Source of the DNA: Mucilaginibacter sp. dw_454
GTDB lineage: Bacteria > Bacteroidota > Bacteroidia > Sphingobacteriales > Sphingobacteriaceae
Assembly: GCF_018449775.1 (NCBI RefSeq)
Contig: NZ_JAAVVB010000007.1
Span: forward strand, 212,045-276,044
Direction of reading: 5' to 3'
DNA length: 64,000 nt
In this document: positions 32,825-41,383 of the stretch, one piece after another
How positions within the stretch are numbered: the stretch's first letter is position 1
How the letters are laid out: every line of letters starts with the position of its first letter
The notes under the pieces: generated by a model
Databases searched by the model: none
Told to the model about the DNA's origin: nothing
The model's input: only the letters and a program-made list of their open reading frames with translations
Position numbers and translations under genes: made by a program

Positions 32825-33231
32825 CGCGACTTTTCCATCCAGCTTTGCAGCAAGATAACCGCCGAGATATTATCAACCAGTTCTTTGTTTTGCCGGGCTT
32901 TTTTACCCATACCGCTTTGCGCTATTACTGCCGATGCCATTTTAGAGGTAAAGCGTTCGTCAAGCATTTCGATGGGGATTTCAGGAAATGTCTTTTTCAA
33001 AAGATTAACAAAGCCCTTAACATGTATGGCCGACTGCGATGGTGTGTTATCCATCTGCTTAGGCTCGCCTACTATAAAGCGCTCTACCGGCTCGGCTTGC
33101 AGATATTTTTTCAAGAAATCGATGATGTGTAAAGGATGCACCGTATCTAACCCGGTAGCAATGATCTGCAAGGGATCTGTCACCGCTATGCCGATGCGTT
33201 TGGTGCCGTAATCGAAAGCTATGATACGCAT
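32818..33231 (-). CDS. ruvX: RuvX/YqgF-type Holliday-junction resolvase-like nuclease
   Basis: The protein is 137 residues from ATG 33231 (MRIIAFDYGTKRIGIAVTD); a longer frame from 33309 adds a non-conserved stretch. It has the RNase H-like catalytic Asp7, VGEPKQMDNTPS, the Glu/Arg of DERFTSKMA and the final acidic position in ELVDNISAVILLQSW. The family processes the 5' end of pre-16S rRNA in E. coli. Complete and ordinary, in contrast to the degenerate relative on the island at 17602. Confidence 0.95.
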   Translation of the reverse strand: MRIIAFDYGTKRIGIAVTDPLQIIATGLDTVHPLHIIDFLKKYLQAEPVERFIVGEPKQMDNTPSQSAIHVKGFVNLLKKTFPEIPIEMLDERFTSKMASAVIAQSGMGKKARQNKELVDNISAVILLQSWMEKSRP

Positions 33232-33387
33232 GGTGGTATGGTGTTTGGTGGGGCAATGATCATTGGGGTAAAGATAGAGATTGTTTAAGAATGATGACAG
33301 GTATTCCACACAATCACATCATTCCCCACTACACAGACATAAAAGTTTCGCAGCCGATTCGTCCTTGCATTTTAACTAACTATCAAT

Positions 33388-33395
33388 TAGCTTTG
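33388..33395 (+). promoter_or_regulatory. Consensus -7 box before the HYC_CC_PP gene
   Basis: TAGCTTTG is a perfect TAnnTTTG. It lies only 4 bases before the ATG at 33400, which argues that translation may begin at ATG 33421 or 33427 instead. Confidence 0.45.
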
Positions 33396-33399
33396 TAAC

Positions 33400-33795
33400 A
33401 TGCTCAAAAGATATTCGGCGATGTTTATGGCAAAGGTGTACCTGGTTACAGCTTTGGGCTTCGCGCTGAATTTGCATTTCTGCGGTAAGGTGCTGGCCGG
33501 CGCCAGTATTATTGTGCCCGCTAAAAGCTGCGCAGTACCGTTGGCAGCCAGAAAATGCTGCAAAGAAAAACAAGTCGACTTAAAAGTTAAAGACGCTCAT
33601 CAAGGCGAGTCGCCTTCTTTAATGATGAAGCTGTTTGGCTTTGAGGTTTCTAAAATCCCTTTTGGCGATTACGTACTATCGGCACAACAAGCGCTGCTGG
33701 ACAAGCTGAACGCTAATCCGCCACCACCGCCGCCGCCTACCCCATCCTCGGGCAAGGCCGCGCAGTATATTAAAAACTGCTCACTCCGTATCTGA
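33400..33795 (+). CDS. HYC_CC_PP family protein
   Basis: The protein has up to 131 residues. It shows the marks of this small Bacteroidota family: a short signal (VYLVTALGFALN), an H-F-C motif in LHFCGKVL, a Cys pair in ARKCCKEKQ and a proline run near the C-terminus (about residues 107-113). The start is uncertain: ATG 33400 is very close to a -7 box, and the typical family N-terminus begins nearer 33427. It precedes a Met/His-rich barrel, and together with the Cys pattern this suggests a link to metal handling. That role is inference. Confidence 0.8.
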   Translation: MLKRYSAMFMAKVYLVTALGFALNLHFCGKVLAGASIIVPAKSCAVPLAARKCCKEKQVDLKVKDAHQGESPSLMMKLFGFEVSKIPFGDYVLSAQQALLDKLNANPPPPPPPTPSSGKAAQYIKNCSLRI

Positions 33796-33882
33796 TTTAA
33801 ATTCATCGTCCTGATTGTTGCATCAGCGGGATAATCCTGCTGTATGCCTGTTGTTTTTTACGATTAATTTTAATCAGCCCCA

Positions 33883-35268
33883 ATGAAAATCTTACCAATA
33901 ATAACTACTGCTATATGCTTAGCTGCCGCGATACCGTTGTTCGCGCAGCAAACCACAACCGATACTACCAAGCCTAAGAAACATACGCACCACATGAATG
34001 GCGTCGAAATGAACGATGACGACATGATGATGGACATGGGCGACATGAAGATGAACAGTCAGTTTTCGCTCGATCTGCCCATGAACCGCGACGGCTCGGG
34101 CACCTCCTGGGTCCCTGATGAATCTCCGTCATACGCCTATATGATTAAAGGCAAGAAATGGACCACCATGATCCATGGCGACGTCTTTATCCGCTACAAT
34201 AACCAGGATGCTTTCAAGGCGGGCAATCGCGGAGGCTCCAAGTTTGATGCACCCAGCATGATCATGGCCATGACCCAAACCAAGGTTGGCAACAACGGCT
34301 TGTTTGCTATCAACACCATGTTCTCTGCCGATCCGTTTTTGGTTGGTCCGGCGGGGTATCCGCTGCTCTACCAAACCGGTGAATCGTACAAAGGGCATAA
34401 ACTGGTGGATACCCAACACCCGCATGATCTGTTTGCCGAGCTGAGCGTGGCCTATACCCAGCGAATCGCTAAAGAGACAGATCTCTCAGCATCCTTCGGG
34501 TATCCCGGCGAGCCGGCACTTGGTCCGCCCGTGTTTATGCACCGCTTGTCTGCTATGGACGACCCGGACGCGCCCCTGGGCCATCATTACCAGGATGCTA
34601 CACACATTACCTTTGGTGTAGCCACATTGGGCTTTCGCTACCGCGATATTAAGCTTGAAGGTTCCATATTTACCGGCCGAGAGCCGGATGAGTTTAGGTA
34701 TAATTTTGATGCCATGAGGTTTGATTCGTATTCGGCCAGAATATCTTACAATCCGTCGAAACAATGGGCGCTGCAGGTTTCTGATGGTTACATCCGCAGC
34801 CCGGAAGAGGCAGAACCTGCGCAAAACGTAAATCGCTTCACAGCATCTGCCATTAATACTAAAATGCTGGGCGACGACAGCTACATTTCTACTACGCTGG
34901 TTTACGGGCAAAACCATTTCTTAAACAACGGTAAAACATTGCCATCTATCTTGCTGGAAAGCTCATTGCAACGCAGCCGTGCCGCTATTTATGGCAGATA
35001 TGAATATGTTCAAAAAGATGCTGATGAGCTGGATATGGAAACCACATTCCCGGGTAATCCAAATTTTAACATCAACGCCTTTACGTTGGGTACTAACTAT
35101 ATCATCAGCACGGTTAAAAACACCAACCTAACTTTGGGCATACAAGGAACAGTAGACGTTTCGCCATTGCCATTGAAAAATTATTACGGCTCTGCACCGC
35201 TAAGTTTTGAGGTTTATCTGCGTATCAACCCATCACTGATGAAGATGAGCCATATGATGGATATGTAG
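33883..35268 (+). CDS. Exported outer-membrane barrel-like protein with Met/His/Asp-rich N-terminus
   Basis: The protein is 461 residues with a signal peptide (IPLFAQQ). Just after it comes a metal-ligand-rich stretch (KKHTHHMNGVEMNDDDMMMDMGDMKM, about residues 31-56). The remainder is made of long amphipathic strands (YAYMIKGKKWTTMIHGDVFIRY, FTLGTNYIISTVKNTNLTLGI), as in an outer-membrane barrel, and the C-terminus again ends Met-rich (MKMSHMMDM). This composition is typical of proteins near copper or silver resistance systems. It lies 87 bases after the HYC_CC_PP gene, so co-expression is likely. Confidence 0.75.
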   Translation: MKILPIITTAICLAAAIPLFAQQTTTDTTKPKKHTHHMNGVEMNDDDMMMDMGDMKMNSQFSLDLPMNRDGSGTSWVPDESPSYAYMIKGKKWTTMIHGDVFIRYNNQDAFKAGNRGGSKFDAPSMIMAMTQTKVGNNGLFAINTMFSADPFLVGPAGYPLLYQTGESYKGHKLVDTQHPHDLFAELSVAYTQRIAKETDLSASFGYPGEPALGPPVFMHRLSAMDDPDAPLGHHYQDATHITFGVATLGFRYRDIKLEGSIFTGREPDEFRYNFDAMRFDSYSARISYNPSKQWALQVSDGYIRSPEEAEPAQNVNRFTASAINTKMLGDDSYISTTLVYGQNHFLNNGKTLPSILLESSLQRSRAAIYGRYEYVQKDADELDMETTFPGNPNFNINAFTLGTNYIISTVKNTNLTLGIQGTVDVSPLPLKNYYGSAPLSFEVYLRINPSLMKMSHMMDM

Positions 35269-35376
35269 GCCAGATAGCGTAAAATTAAGGCGACGCGCCG
35301 ATGCAAAGGAAACATTTTGCTGGTCGCGGCGTTTGTATCCTTACAATTTAGTTTAGTTTTGGATAAAAAATCGTTG

Positions 35377-37587
35377 ATGCGTCGCCTTAATCCTAAATAC
35401 ATCCGCCTGGCGGTTATTATAGCTGCTTCCTTATTCGTTATATTGCTTATCGGCGGGTACATTGCCTATACCAAACGTGAAAGCATCCTGCAACATGAAA
35501 TCGCAAAAGCTAAAGAAAAAGCCAAACGTCAGTATCATCTCGACCTTGAAATAGGCTCTGCGCACTTTGCCGGCCTTACTACGGTTACCTGCTCTGATAT
35601 TACTATAGTTCCAGAAAATCGCGATAGCTTATTAACTATTAAACACTTTGATGTAAGTATTAAATTGCTGCCTTTGCTGTTTGGCAACATCAAGCTGGCT
35701 AATGTGGATCTGTTAAACGGACACTTAAACCTCACAGATATTAAAGGCGTTAAAAACTTTGATTTTTTGTTTAAAAAGAAAGCCGACTCAACACAGACGC
35801 ATAACAAAGTCGATCTGAGTGAGCTATCAAACAACCTCATTAAACAGGTTTTATATAAAATACCGGATAACCTGCTGATAAATAATTTTTTAGTCTCCTT
35901 TAAAAACGATAGCACGCAGCTTAAACTGCTTACCCAAACGGCTAAGATTGATGATGGCGATTTAACCTCGACTATCAAACTAAACGATACTGTTGCTACC
36001 TGGCATTTCTCTGGTACCATGCACCCCAGCGATAAACACATCGATGTTAAATTGTATGCCGATAATGGCAAAGTAGAAATTCCGTTCATCGGTAAGCGTT
36101 TTAAGGCAAAGGTGAATTTCGATAATGTTACCATCAAGCTAAATGACGTTAAACACCAGGATGGCGAAACCCAGATAGAAACTTATTGCAGCGTTCATAA
36201 CCTGCTTATCAATCAACCGGGATTGGCTGCAAATGACATTGTTGTACCCGATGGATCGATCGAAGCTAACTTTTTTGTTGGGTCGAACTATTTATCGCTG
36301 GATAGCTCGTCTGTTATCCATCTTAAAAAACTGAGCGCGCATCCCTTTATTAAATACACGCTTAAGCCCGTTAAGATATATGAGTTTAAAGTAACTACCG
36401 GTTGGCAAAACGCGCAGGATCTTTTTGATTCATTCCCTAACGGGATGTTTGAATCGTTGGCGGGCATTAAGGTCGCTGGAAAGCTAAACTACTCGGCTAA
36501 TTTTTATCTGAATAAAAACAACCCGGATAGCTTGCAGGTTGATTCGCGTATGGATAAGGATGCCGGTTTCAAGATCATTAGCTACGGCAAAACAGATTTG
36601 ACCAAGCTAAACAAACCGTTTGTTTATACGCCATACGAAAATGACAAGCCGATGCCGTCGCACATGATCGGGCCGTCAAACCCGGATTATACACCGCTTG
36701 AGGATATATCACCATACCTGCGCAATGCGGTTATGACTGCAGAGGACCCGACCTTTTATAAAAACCATGGTTTTGTAGAAAAAGCTATTCGGGCTTCGGT
36801 TGTTACCGATATCAAAGAACATAAGTTTAAACGCGGCGGCAGTACAATTTCTATGCAGCTGGTTAAAAATTCGTTCCTTACCCGTAAGAAAACATTGAGC
36901 CGTAAGATTGAAGAGATCTTTATTGTTTGGCTGATAGAGAATAACAACATCATGACCAAGGATCGCATGCTGGAGGTGTACTTCAACATCATTGAATGGG
37001 GTCCTGGTATTTACGGTATTGCCGAAGCCGCACGCTATTATTTTGGCGAAACGCCTGCCGAGCTAACCCTTGGTGAAAGTATTTACCTGGCCAGTATTGT
37101 ACCGCGCCCTAAAGCCGGTTTGTATGCATTTTTGCCTGATGGCAGCCTGCGCCCGGGCCTGGAGAATTATTTTAACTCATTAGGCCGTATGATGATGGGC
37201 AAGGGTTTTGTACAGGCAGATAGCAGCTCGTACGGGTTTTATACCGTGCGCCTGAAAGAAAGTCAGCGCCGCCATGTGGCACCGGTTGATTCGGCCTCTG
37301 CTAACCGAATCCTGAATGCACCGGTTGATGATGATATAGATGCTGCATTACCAGTTATAGAAGAGCCACAGCCAGAAAAGAAACCTAATTTCTTCCAGCG
37401 CTTGTTTGGTAAAAAAGATACCACACAGCAAAAAACAGATCAGATGCTGAAGGATGAGGAAGATCAGCGTATCAACGCGATAGATCCTACAGGTAAAACC
37501 AATAAACAGATTCGCCAGGAAAAACGCGCCATTAAAGACGATATCAAAGCCAAGCGCCAGGCACTAAAAGACCAGGGGAAACTATAA
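35377..37587 (+). CDS. AsmA-like domain fused to a peptidoglycan glycosyltransferase (GT51)
   Basis: The protein is 736 residues from ATG 35377; an upstream TTG at 35317 is less likely. A membrane anchor (about 10-35) is followed by about 400 residues of AsmA/DUF748-like beta repeats (LLFGNIKLANVDLLNGHLNLTDI). Then comes a GT51 transglycosylase: NAVMTAEDPTFYKNHGF (catalytic Glu), RGGSTISMQLVKNSFL, KIEEIFIVWLIE and YFGETPAELTLGESIYLASI. No transpeptidase domain follows; the tail is Lys/Glu-rich. It polymerises lipid II, and the AsmA part may span the periplasm. Confidence 0.9.
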   Translation: MRRLNPKYIRLAVIIAASLFVILLIGGYIAYTKRESILQHEIAKAKEKAKRQYHLDLEIGSAHFAGLTTVTCSDITIVPENRDSLLTIKHFDVSIKLLPLLFGNIKLANVDLLNGHLNLTDIKGVKNFDFLFKKKADSTQTHNKVDLSELSNNLIKQVLYKIPDNLLINNFLVSFKNDSTQLKLLTQTAKIDDGDLTSTIKLNDTVATWHFSGTMHPSDKHIDVKLYADNGKVEIPFIGKRFKAKVNFDNVTIKLNDVKHQDGETQIETYCSVHNLLINQPGLAANDIVVPDGSIEANFFVGSNYLSLDSSSVIHLKKLSAHPFIKYTLKPVKIYEFKVTTGWQNAQDLFDSFPNGMFESLAGIKVAGKLNYSANFYLNKNNPDSLQVDSRMDKDAGFKIISYGKTDLTKLNKPFVYTPYENDKPMPSHMIGPSNPDYTPLEDISPYLRNAVMTAEDPTFYKNHGFVEKAIRASVVTDIKEHKFKRGGSTISMQLVKNSFLTRKKTLSRKIEEIFIVWLIENNNIMTKDRMLEVYFNIIEWGPGIYGIAEAARYYFGETPAELTLGESIYLASIVPRPKAGLYAFLPDGSLRPGLENYFNSLGRMMMGKGFVQADSSSYGFYTVRLKESQRRHVAPVDSASANRILNAPVDDDIDAALPVIEEPQPEKKPNFFQRLFGKKDTTQQKTDQMLKDEEDQRINAIDPTGKTNKQIRQEKRAIKDDIKAKRQALKDQGKL

Positions 37588-37656
37588 TTACTTTATAACG
37601 ATGCTAATATGTGTTTAAACATTTAATTTTGGCACAAATTAGATGTTAACACACAT

Positions 37657-38286
37657 ATGTCATTATTAGATAAATTAAACTGGCGCTATGCCACCAAAAA
37701 ATTCGACGCCACTAAAAAACTAAGCGACGAACAACTACATACTTTATTAGATGCCGTACAGCTGGCGCCATCGTCTGCCGGTTTACAGGCTTACCGTGTT
37801 ATTGTGGTTAGCGACCCACATGTTAAAGAACAGTTGCGCGAAGCCGCCCGCGGCCAGCAACAATTAACCACCGCATCGCACATATTGGTGTTTGCTGCCG
37901 AAACCGGTCTGGATAGCGCTTATGTAAAAAATTACATCGATCGTATCGCTCAAACCCGTGGCGTTGACCGTGCGACTTTAGCGTTGTTTGAAACCAATAT
38001 CAGCAATAATATAAGCAAGATGGAAGATGAAGCAAGGATCACCTGGAACAAAAAGCAATGCTATATAGCGCTGGGCGTACTGGTAACCGTTGCCGCCGAA
38101 CACGGCATTGACACTTGCGCAATGGAAGGTTTTGACGCTGCCAAATTTGACGAGATCTTGGGTTTAAAAGCATTGGGTTTAACAACTGCAGTAATTGCTC
38201 CTGTAGGTTTCCGTGCAGAGGATGATGGTTTAAGCAAAGCTGTTAAAGTGCGCAGGCCTAAAGAAGAATTATTTATTCATATATAA
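37657..38286 (+). CDS. Nitroreductase-family NAD(P)H-dependent FMN oxidoreductase
   Basis: The protein is 209 residues, the full family length. It has the FMN-binding N-terminus (LNWRYATKKFD, then QLAPSSAGLQAYRVIVV), YIALGVLVTVAAEHGIDTCAMEGFD and a C-terminal KVRRPKEELF. The family reduces nitroaromatics, quinones or enals as NfsB-like dimers. It stands alone, with a terminator 30 bases downstream. Confidence 0.92.
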   Translation: MSLLDKLNWRYATKKFDATKKLSDEQLHTLLDAVQLAPSSAGLQAYRVIVVSDPHVKEQLREAARGQQQLTTASHILVFAAETGLDSAYVKNYIDRIAQTRGVDRATLALFETNISNNISKMEDEARITWNKKQCYIALGVLVTVAAEHGIDTCAMEGFDAAKFDEILGLKALGLTTAVIAPVGFRAEDDGLSKAVKVRRPKEELFIHI

Positions 38287-38315
38287 ATCCGGGACAAGGG
38301 AAGCAAAAATTTGAT

Positions 38316-38349
38316 AAGCGATGTTGTTGAAAAACGGCATCGCTTTTTT
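38316..38349 (+). terminator. Intrinsic terminator of the nitroreductase gene
   Basis: AAGCGATG (38316-38323) pairs with CATCGCTT (38338-38345), followed by a run of T. Confidence 0.8.
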
Positions 38350-38356
38350 ACTCCTT

Positions 38357-38446
38357 ACGTCATCGCGAACGAGGAACGAGTGTGGCGATCTCCGGTGAAG
38401 CGATTGTCTAGCGTATAGGGATTGCCACGCTACGCTCGCAATGACG
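38357..38446. repeat. Dispersed palindromic repeat (CGTCAT...ATGACG type)
   Basis: The element begins ACGTCATCGCGA and ends TCGCAATGACGT and carries inner GGCGATC/GATTGCC words. Relatives lie at 56244, 58585 and 63825. It separates two convergent genes. Confidence 0.75.
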
Positions 38447-38461
38447 TGGTGGTTATTGGTC

Positions 38462-39172
38462 TTAATCCAACCGCCCCGTCATTTTATCAATAACCTCTTT
38501 ATAGCCGTCACTAACGGGCACTTCTGCATCACCTACCTTAACCCTGCCCTTGCGGATAGAATGCACATGGTCCAGGTTCACGATGTATGATTTATGAATC
38601 CTGAAAAAATCATCTGCCGGTAACTGGCTTTCTAAGGATTTGATGGTCACCCGGGATATAATGGGCTTAGGTGCATTAGCCAGGTAGATCTTTACATAGT
38701 CTTTTAAACCCTCGATATAAGTAATATCCTCATGATTTAGCTTGACCAGGTTATAATCTGCATATAAAAAAATATACTTTCGACGTTTTTCAAGCTCTGT
38801 GCCCGCGCTGCGTTTGCTTTGCTCAAATATAGTTTTCGCTTTGTTGCAGGCTTTCAGGAATCGTTCTGTTGCTACCGGTTTGAGCAAATAATCCACCACA
38901 TCCAGTTCAAAGCCATCTAAAGCAAATTGGTCATAAGCGGTTACAAAAATAATGAGCGGCTTATTGGTTAAGCTTTTTACAAATTGCAGCCCATTGATAC
39001 CGGGCATTTGGATGTCGCAAAATATCAAGTCGATGGTTTGCTGCTGTAGCAGGTTTGTAGCCGCCATAGCAGATTGGAAACTCCCAACCAGCTCCAGACC
39101 ATCCACCATGCGGATGTTGTCTTCCAGCAGTTCGAGCGCCAGGGGTTCGTCGTCAATGATGATGCAGTTCAT
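38462..39172 (-). CDS. LytTR-family response regulator
   Basis: The protein is 236 residues. The receiver domain (1-120) has the acidic pocket IIDDEP, phospho-acceptor Asp53 in FCDIQMPG, Thr in FVTAYDQFA and Lys in LLKPV. The C-terminal LytTR DNA-binding domain (about 140-235) has KYIFLYADYNLVKLNHEDITYIEGLKDYVKIYL and FFRIHKSYIVNLDHV. It is divergent from its kinase gene at 39291, with 118 bases between, which probably holds the shared control region. Confidence 0.95.
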   Translation of the reverse strand: MNCIIIDDEPLALELLEDNIRMVDGLELVGSFQSAMAATNLLQQQTIDLIFCDIQMPGINGLQFVKSLTNKPLIIFVTAYDQFALDGFELDVVDYLLKPVATERFLKACNKAKTIFEQSKRSAGTELEKRRKYIFLYADYNLVKLNHEDITYIEGLKDYVKIYLANAPKPIISRVTIKSLESQLPADDFFRIHKSYIVNLDHVHSIRKGRVKVGDAEVPVSDGYKEVIDKMTGRLD

Positions 39173-39290
39173 GGATTGGTATATACAATAATAGCTATTT
39201 ATCGTCGTAAATATGTGCTGTTCGTCGCAACAATATGGTCGGGTGTCGCATAGATGTTACAATGTGCATTTTTCTGATTTTATTTGTGTT

Positions 39291-40400
39291 ATGAAAAGAC
39301 TAATTGATAACCGTTGGTTCCTGATGGCAATGCCATTTGTGGTTTGGTTATTATTATTGGTACTACCTTTCATTCTGGGCATTGATAACAACACGCCAAA
39401 CGAAGAGCGGTCGCGGTTTATTGGCAACGTTGTAAGCAGCTATTGTTTATTGCTATGCCTGTTCTATATCCACACCTTCGCAGTATATCCCCTTTGGGAT
39501 AAAAACATCTTGTTGTATGTAGTAGCGCTGCTCGCGCTGCTGATTGGTTATTGGTTGTGCTGGCATCTGTTACGTTTTGAGCCACCGCACATAGGGCGCT
39601 TTGTCCATCATCCCTCGGCGCTAGATAGTTTAGCTAATGGCCAGCCCGAACCAAGACTGCACCATGAACGTCATTGGCGCCGAAGTTTCAGAAACCCGTA
39701 TAACTTGTCGCCTATCCTGTCGTCATTAGTTGCCATACTTTGCAGTTTTTGTTACCGGGTAATATTGGATAACCGGGCGCGTCAGCAGCTGGTTAAAGAG
39801 CGCGAAAACATCAATCTGCAATCGGAGCTGACCTTTTTGCGTTCGCAGATCAGTCCGCATTTTATGTTTAACATTCTGAATAACCTGGTATCGCTGGCCC
39901 GCAAAAAGTCTGACGATCTGGAGCCATCGTTAATTAACCTATCGCAGTTAATGCGCTATATGTTATATGAGAGCGATGATAACAAGGTGTTGTTAAGTAA
40001 AGAACTTGAATATTTAAACAGCTATATCAACCTGCAACTGCTGCGTTTTGGCAGCAAAGTAAAAGTTAACCTGCAAACCAGCGGCGATCTGGACAGGTAC
40101 ACCATTGAGCCTATGCTGCTCATCCCCTTTGTAGAGAATGCGGTGAAGCATGGCACCGGTATGATAGAAAACCCGGTGATCAATATATCTATAGCAGTTG
40201 TCGAAACCCAAAACCAGCTGCATTTTAAAGTCGATAATGTCATTAGCCCGCTGGATGTTTCTAAGGATAGTAACTCGGGTATTGGTATTGTAAACGTGCG
40301 TCGCCGCCTGGCTATTTTATACCCGAACAAGCATCAGCTCGATATCGAAAATCAAAAGGATACCTTCACGGTTAACCTATTTATTACGCTGGCTCAATAA
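39291..40400 (+). CDS. LytS-type sensor histidine kinase
   Basis: The protein is 369 residues from ATG 39291; an in-frame ATG at 39213 lies in the promoter region. It has four membrane segments (about 10-35, 45-70, 75-100, 140-165), then a His_kinase domain with FLRSQISPHFMFNILNNLVSLAR (phospho-acceptor His190) and the ATP lid region EPMLLIPFVENAVKHG, GIGIVNVRRRL. This domain set pairs with LytTR regulators, here the divergent gene at 38462. The signal is unknown; the next genes (40560, 41384) may be its targets. Confidence 0.93.
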   Translation: MKRLIDNRWFLMAMPFVVWLLLLVLPFILGIDNNTPNEERSRFIGNVVSSYCLLLCLFYIHTFAVYPLWDKNILLYVVALLALLIGYWLCWHLLRFEPPHIGRFVHHPSALDSLANGQPEPRLHHERHWRRSFRNPYNLSPILSSLVAILCSFCYRVILDNRARQQLVKERENINLQSELTFLRSQISPHFMFNILNNLVSLARKKSDDLEPSLINLSQLMRYMLYESDDNKVLLSKELEYLNSYINLQLLRFGSKVKVNLQTSGDLDRYTIEPMLLIPFVENAVKHGTGMIENPVINISIAVVETQNQLHFKVDNVISPLDVSKDSNSGIGIVNVRRRLAILYPNKHQLDIENQKDTFTVNLFITLAQ

Positions 40401-40559
40401 AGGCGTAAGGTCTTAAAAATCAAAATGCTGGTCGCAGCAATCCGTAAATTTGTCGCTACAATCAACAAGGTGGTATACTTTATTTCTTACTTTGATACGC
40501 TATTATTAACCTTGTTCATGCCGAACTAAAAGTCCGGCTTACGTTTTATCTTTTTATAA

Positions 40560-41348
40560 ATGAAAAAGCTTATCCCCTTAACAGTTTTATTCGTGTTGGC
40601 CGGCACCTATTTGTTTGCGCAGGTTGCCGATCCCAAGAAACTGGCAACGGTACAGGCGGGAAGCGTTTTGGCGCCATCGCCCATTAAAATTGATGGTAAA
40701 CTCAATGAGTGGAACGGCAATTTCCAGGCCTATAACCACAATACACGCTTATTATATATACTGGCTAACGACGAGAAATATATTTACCTGGTAGCCAAAT
40801 CAACCGATTTCACAACAAAAGCTAAAATTATATCAGGCGGGATAGACCTGATTATTAACAGCGATGGTAAGAAAAAAGATAAAGATGCGCCAAGCGTTAC
40901 CTTCCCGATAATTGACCACCCGGAAAGGTTAGCAGGTAGCCTGGGTAACCGGTTTGAAAACCGTAACGCCGGGGCAGATACAGAATTGATGCACGCGGTA
41001 CAACAGCGCACCATTGTAGCCGCAAAGGAACTCAGGGTGTTGAATGTGAAAAGCATAACCGACACGCTGTTATCCATCTACAACTCTGAGGGGATTAAAA
41101 CTGCTATAAATTTTGACACTGACGGCGATCTGACCTTTGAAATGGCTATCCCTTTAAAATTAATTGGCCTTGCGCCCGGCGACACTAAAGAGCTTGCTTA
41201 CCATATTGTTTTGGAAGGCTTCCAGGTTCCTGGCGGTGGTGGTGGTGGCGGAGGGGGCGGCGGTGCCCGTGGAAAAAATGCGCTCGATTTTCTGGACCTG
41301 GTAACCCCCAGCGATTTTTGGGGCAAATACACCCTGGCAAAAAAATAA
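40560..41348 (+). CDS. Exported CBM9-like protein with polyglycine tract
   Basis: The protein is 262 residues with a signal peptide (TYLFAQVA). Residues 40-130 fit a CBM9/DOMON-like beta sandwich (SPIKIDGKLNEWNGNF, then LANDEKYIYLVAKS, GIDLIINSDG), which binds sugars or other ligands. Near the C-terminus a run of ten Gly (about residues 228-237) is encoded by mixed GGN codons. It lies 35 bases before the TonB-type barrel gene on the same strand, so the two are probably co-expressed. Confidence 0.75.
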   Translation: MKKLIPLTVLFVLAGTYLFAQVADPKKLATVQAGSVLAPSPIKIDGKLNEWNGNFQAYNHNTRLLYILANDEKYIYLVAKSTDFTTKAKIISGGIDLIINSDGKKKDKDAPSVTFPIIDHPERLAGSLGNRFENRNAGADTELMHAVQQRTIVAAKELRVLNVKSITDTLLSIYNSEGIKTAINFDTDGDLTFEMAIPLKLIGLAPGDTKELAYHIVLEGFQVPGGGGGGGGGGGARGKNALDFLDLVTPSDFWGKYTLAKK

Positions 41349-41383
41349 AAACAGCTACCTATAAAAACAATTCATACCTACCC

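Noticed and set aside
40560..41348. Phase-variable tract in the polyglycine run
   Set aside because: The run is built of mixed GGN codons in multiples of three, so slippage would change length but not frame.
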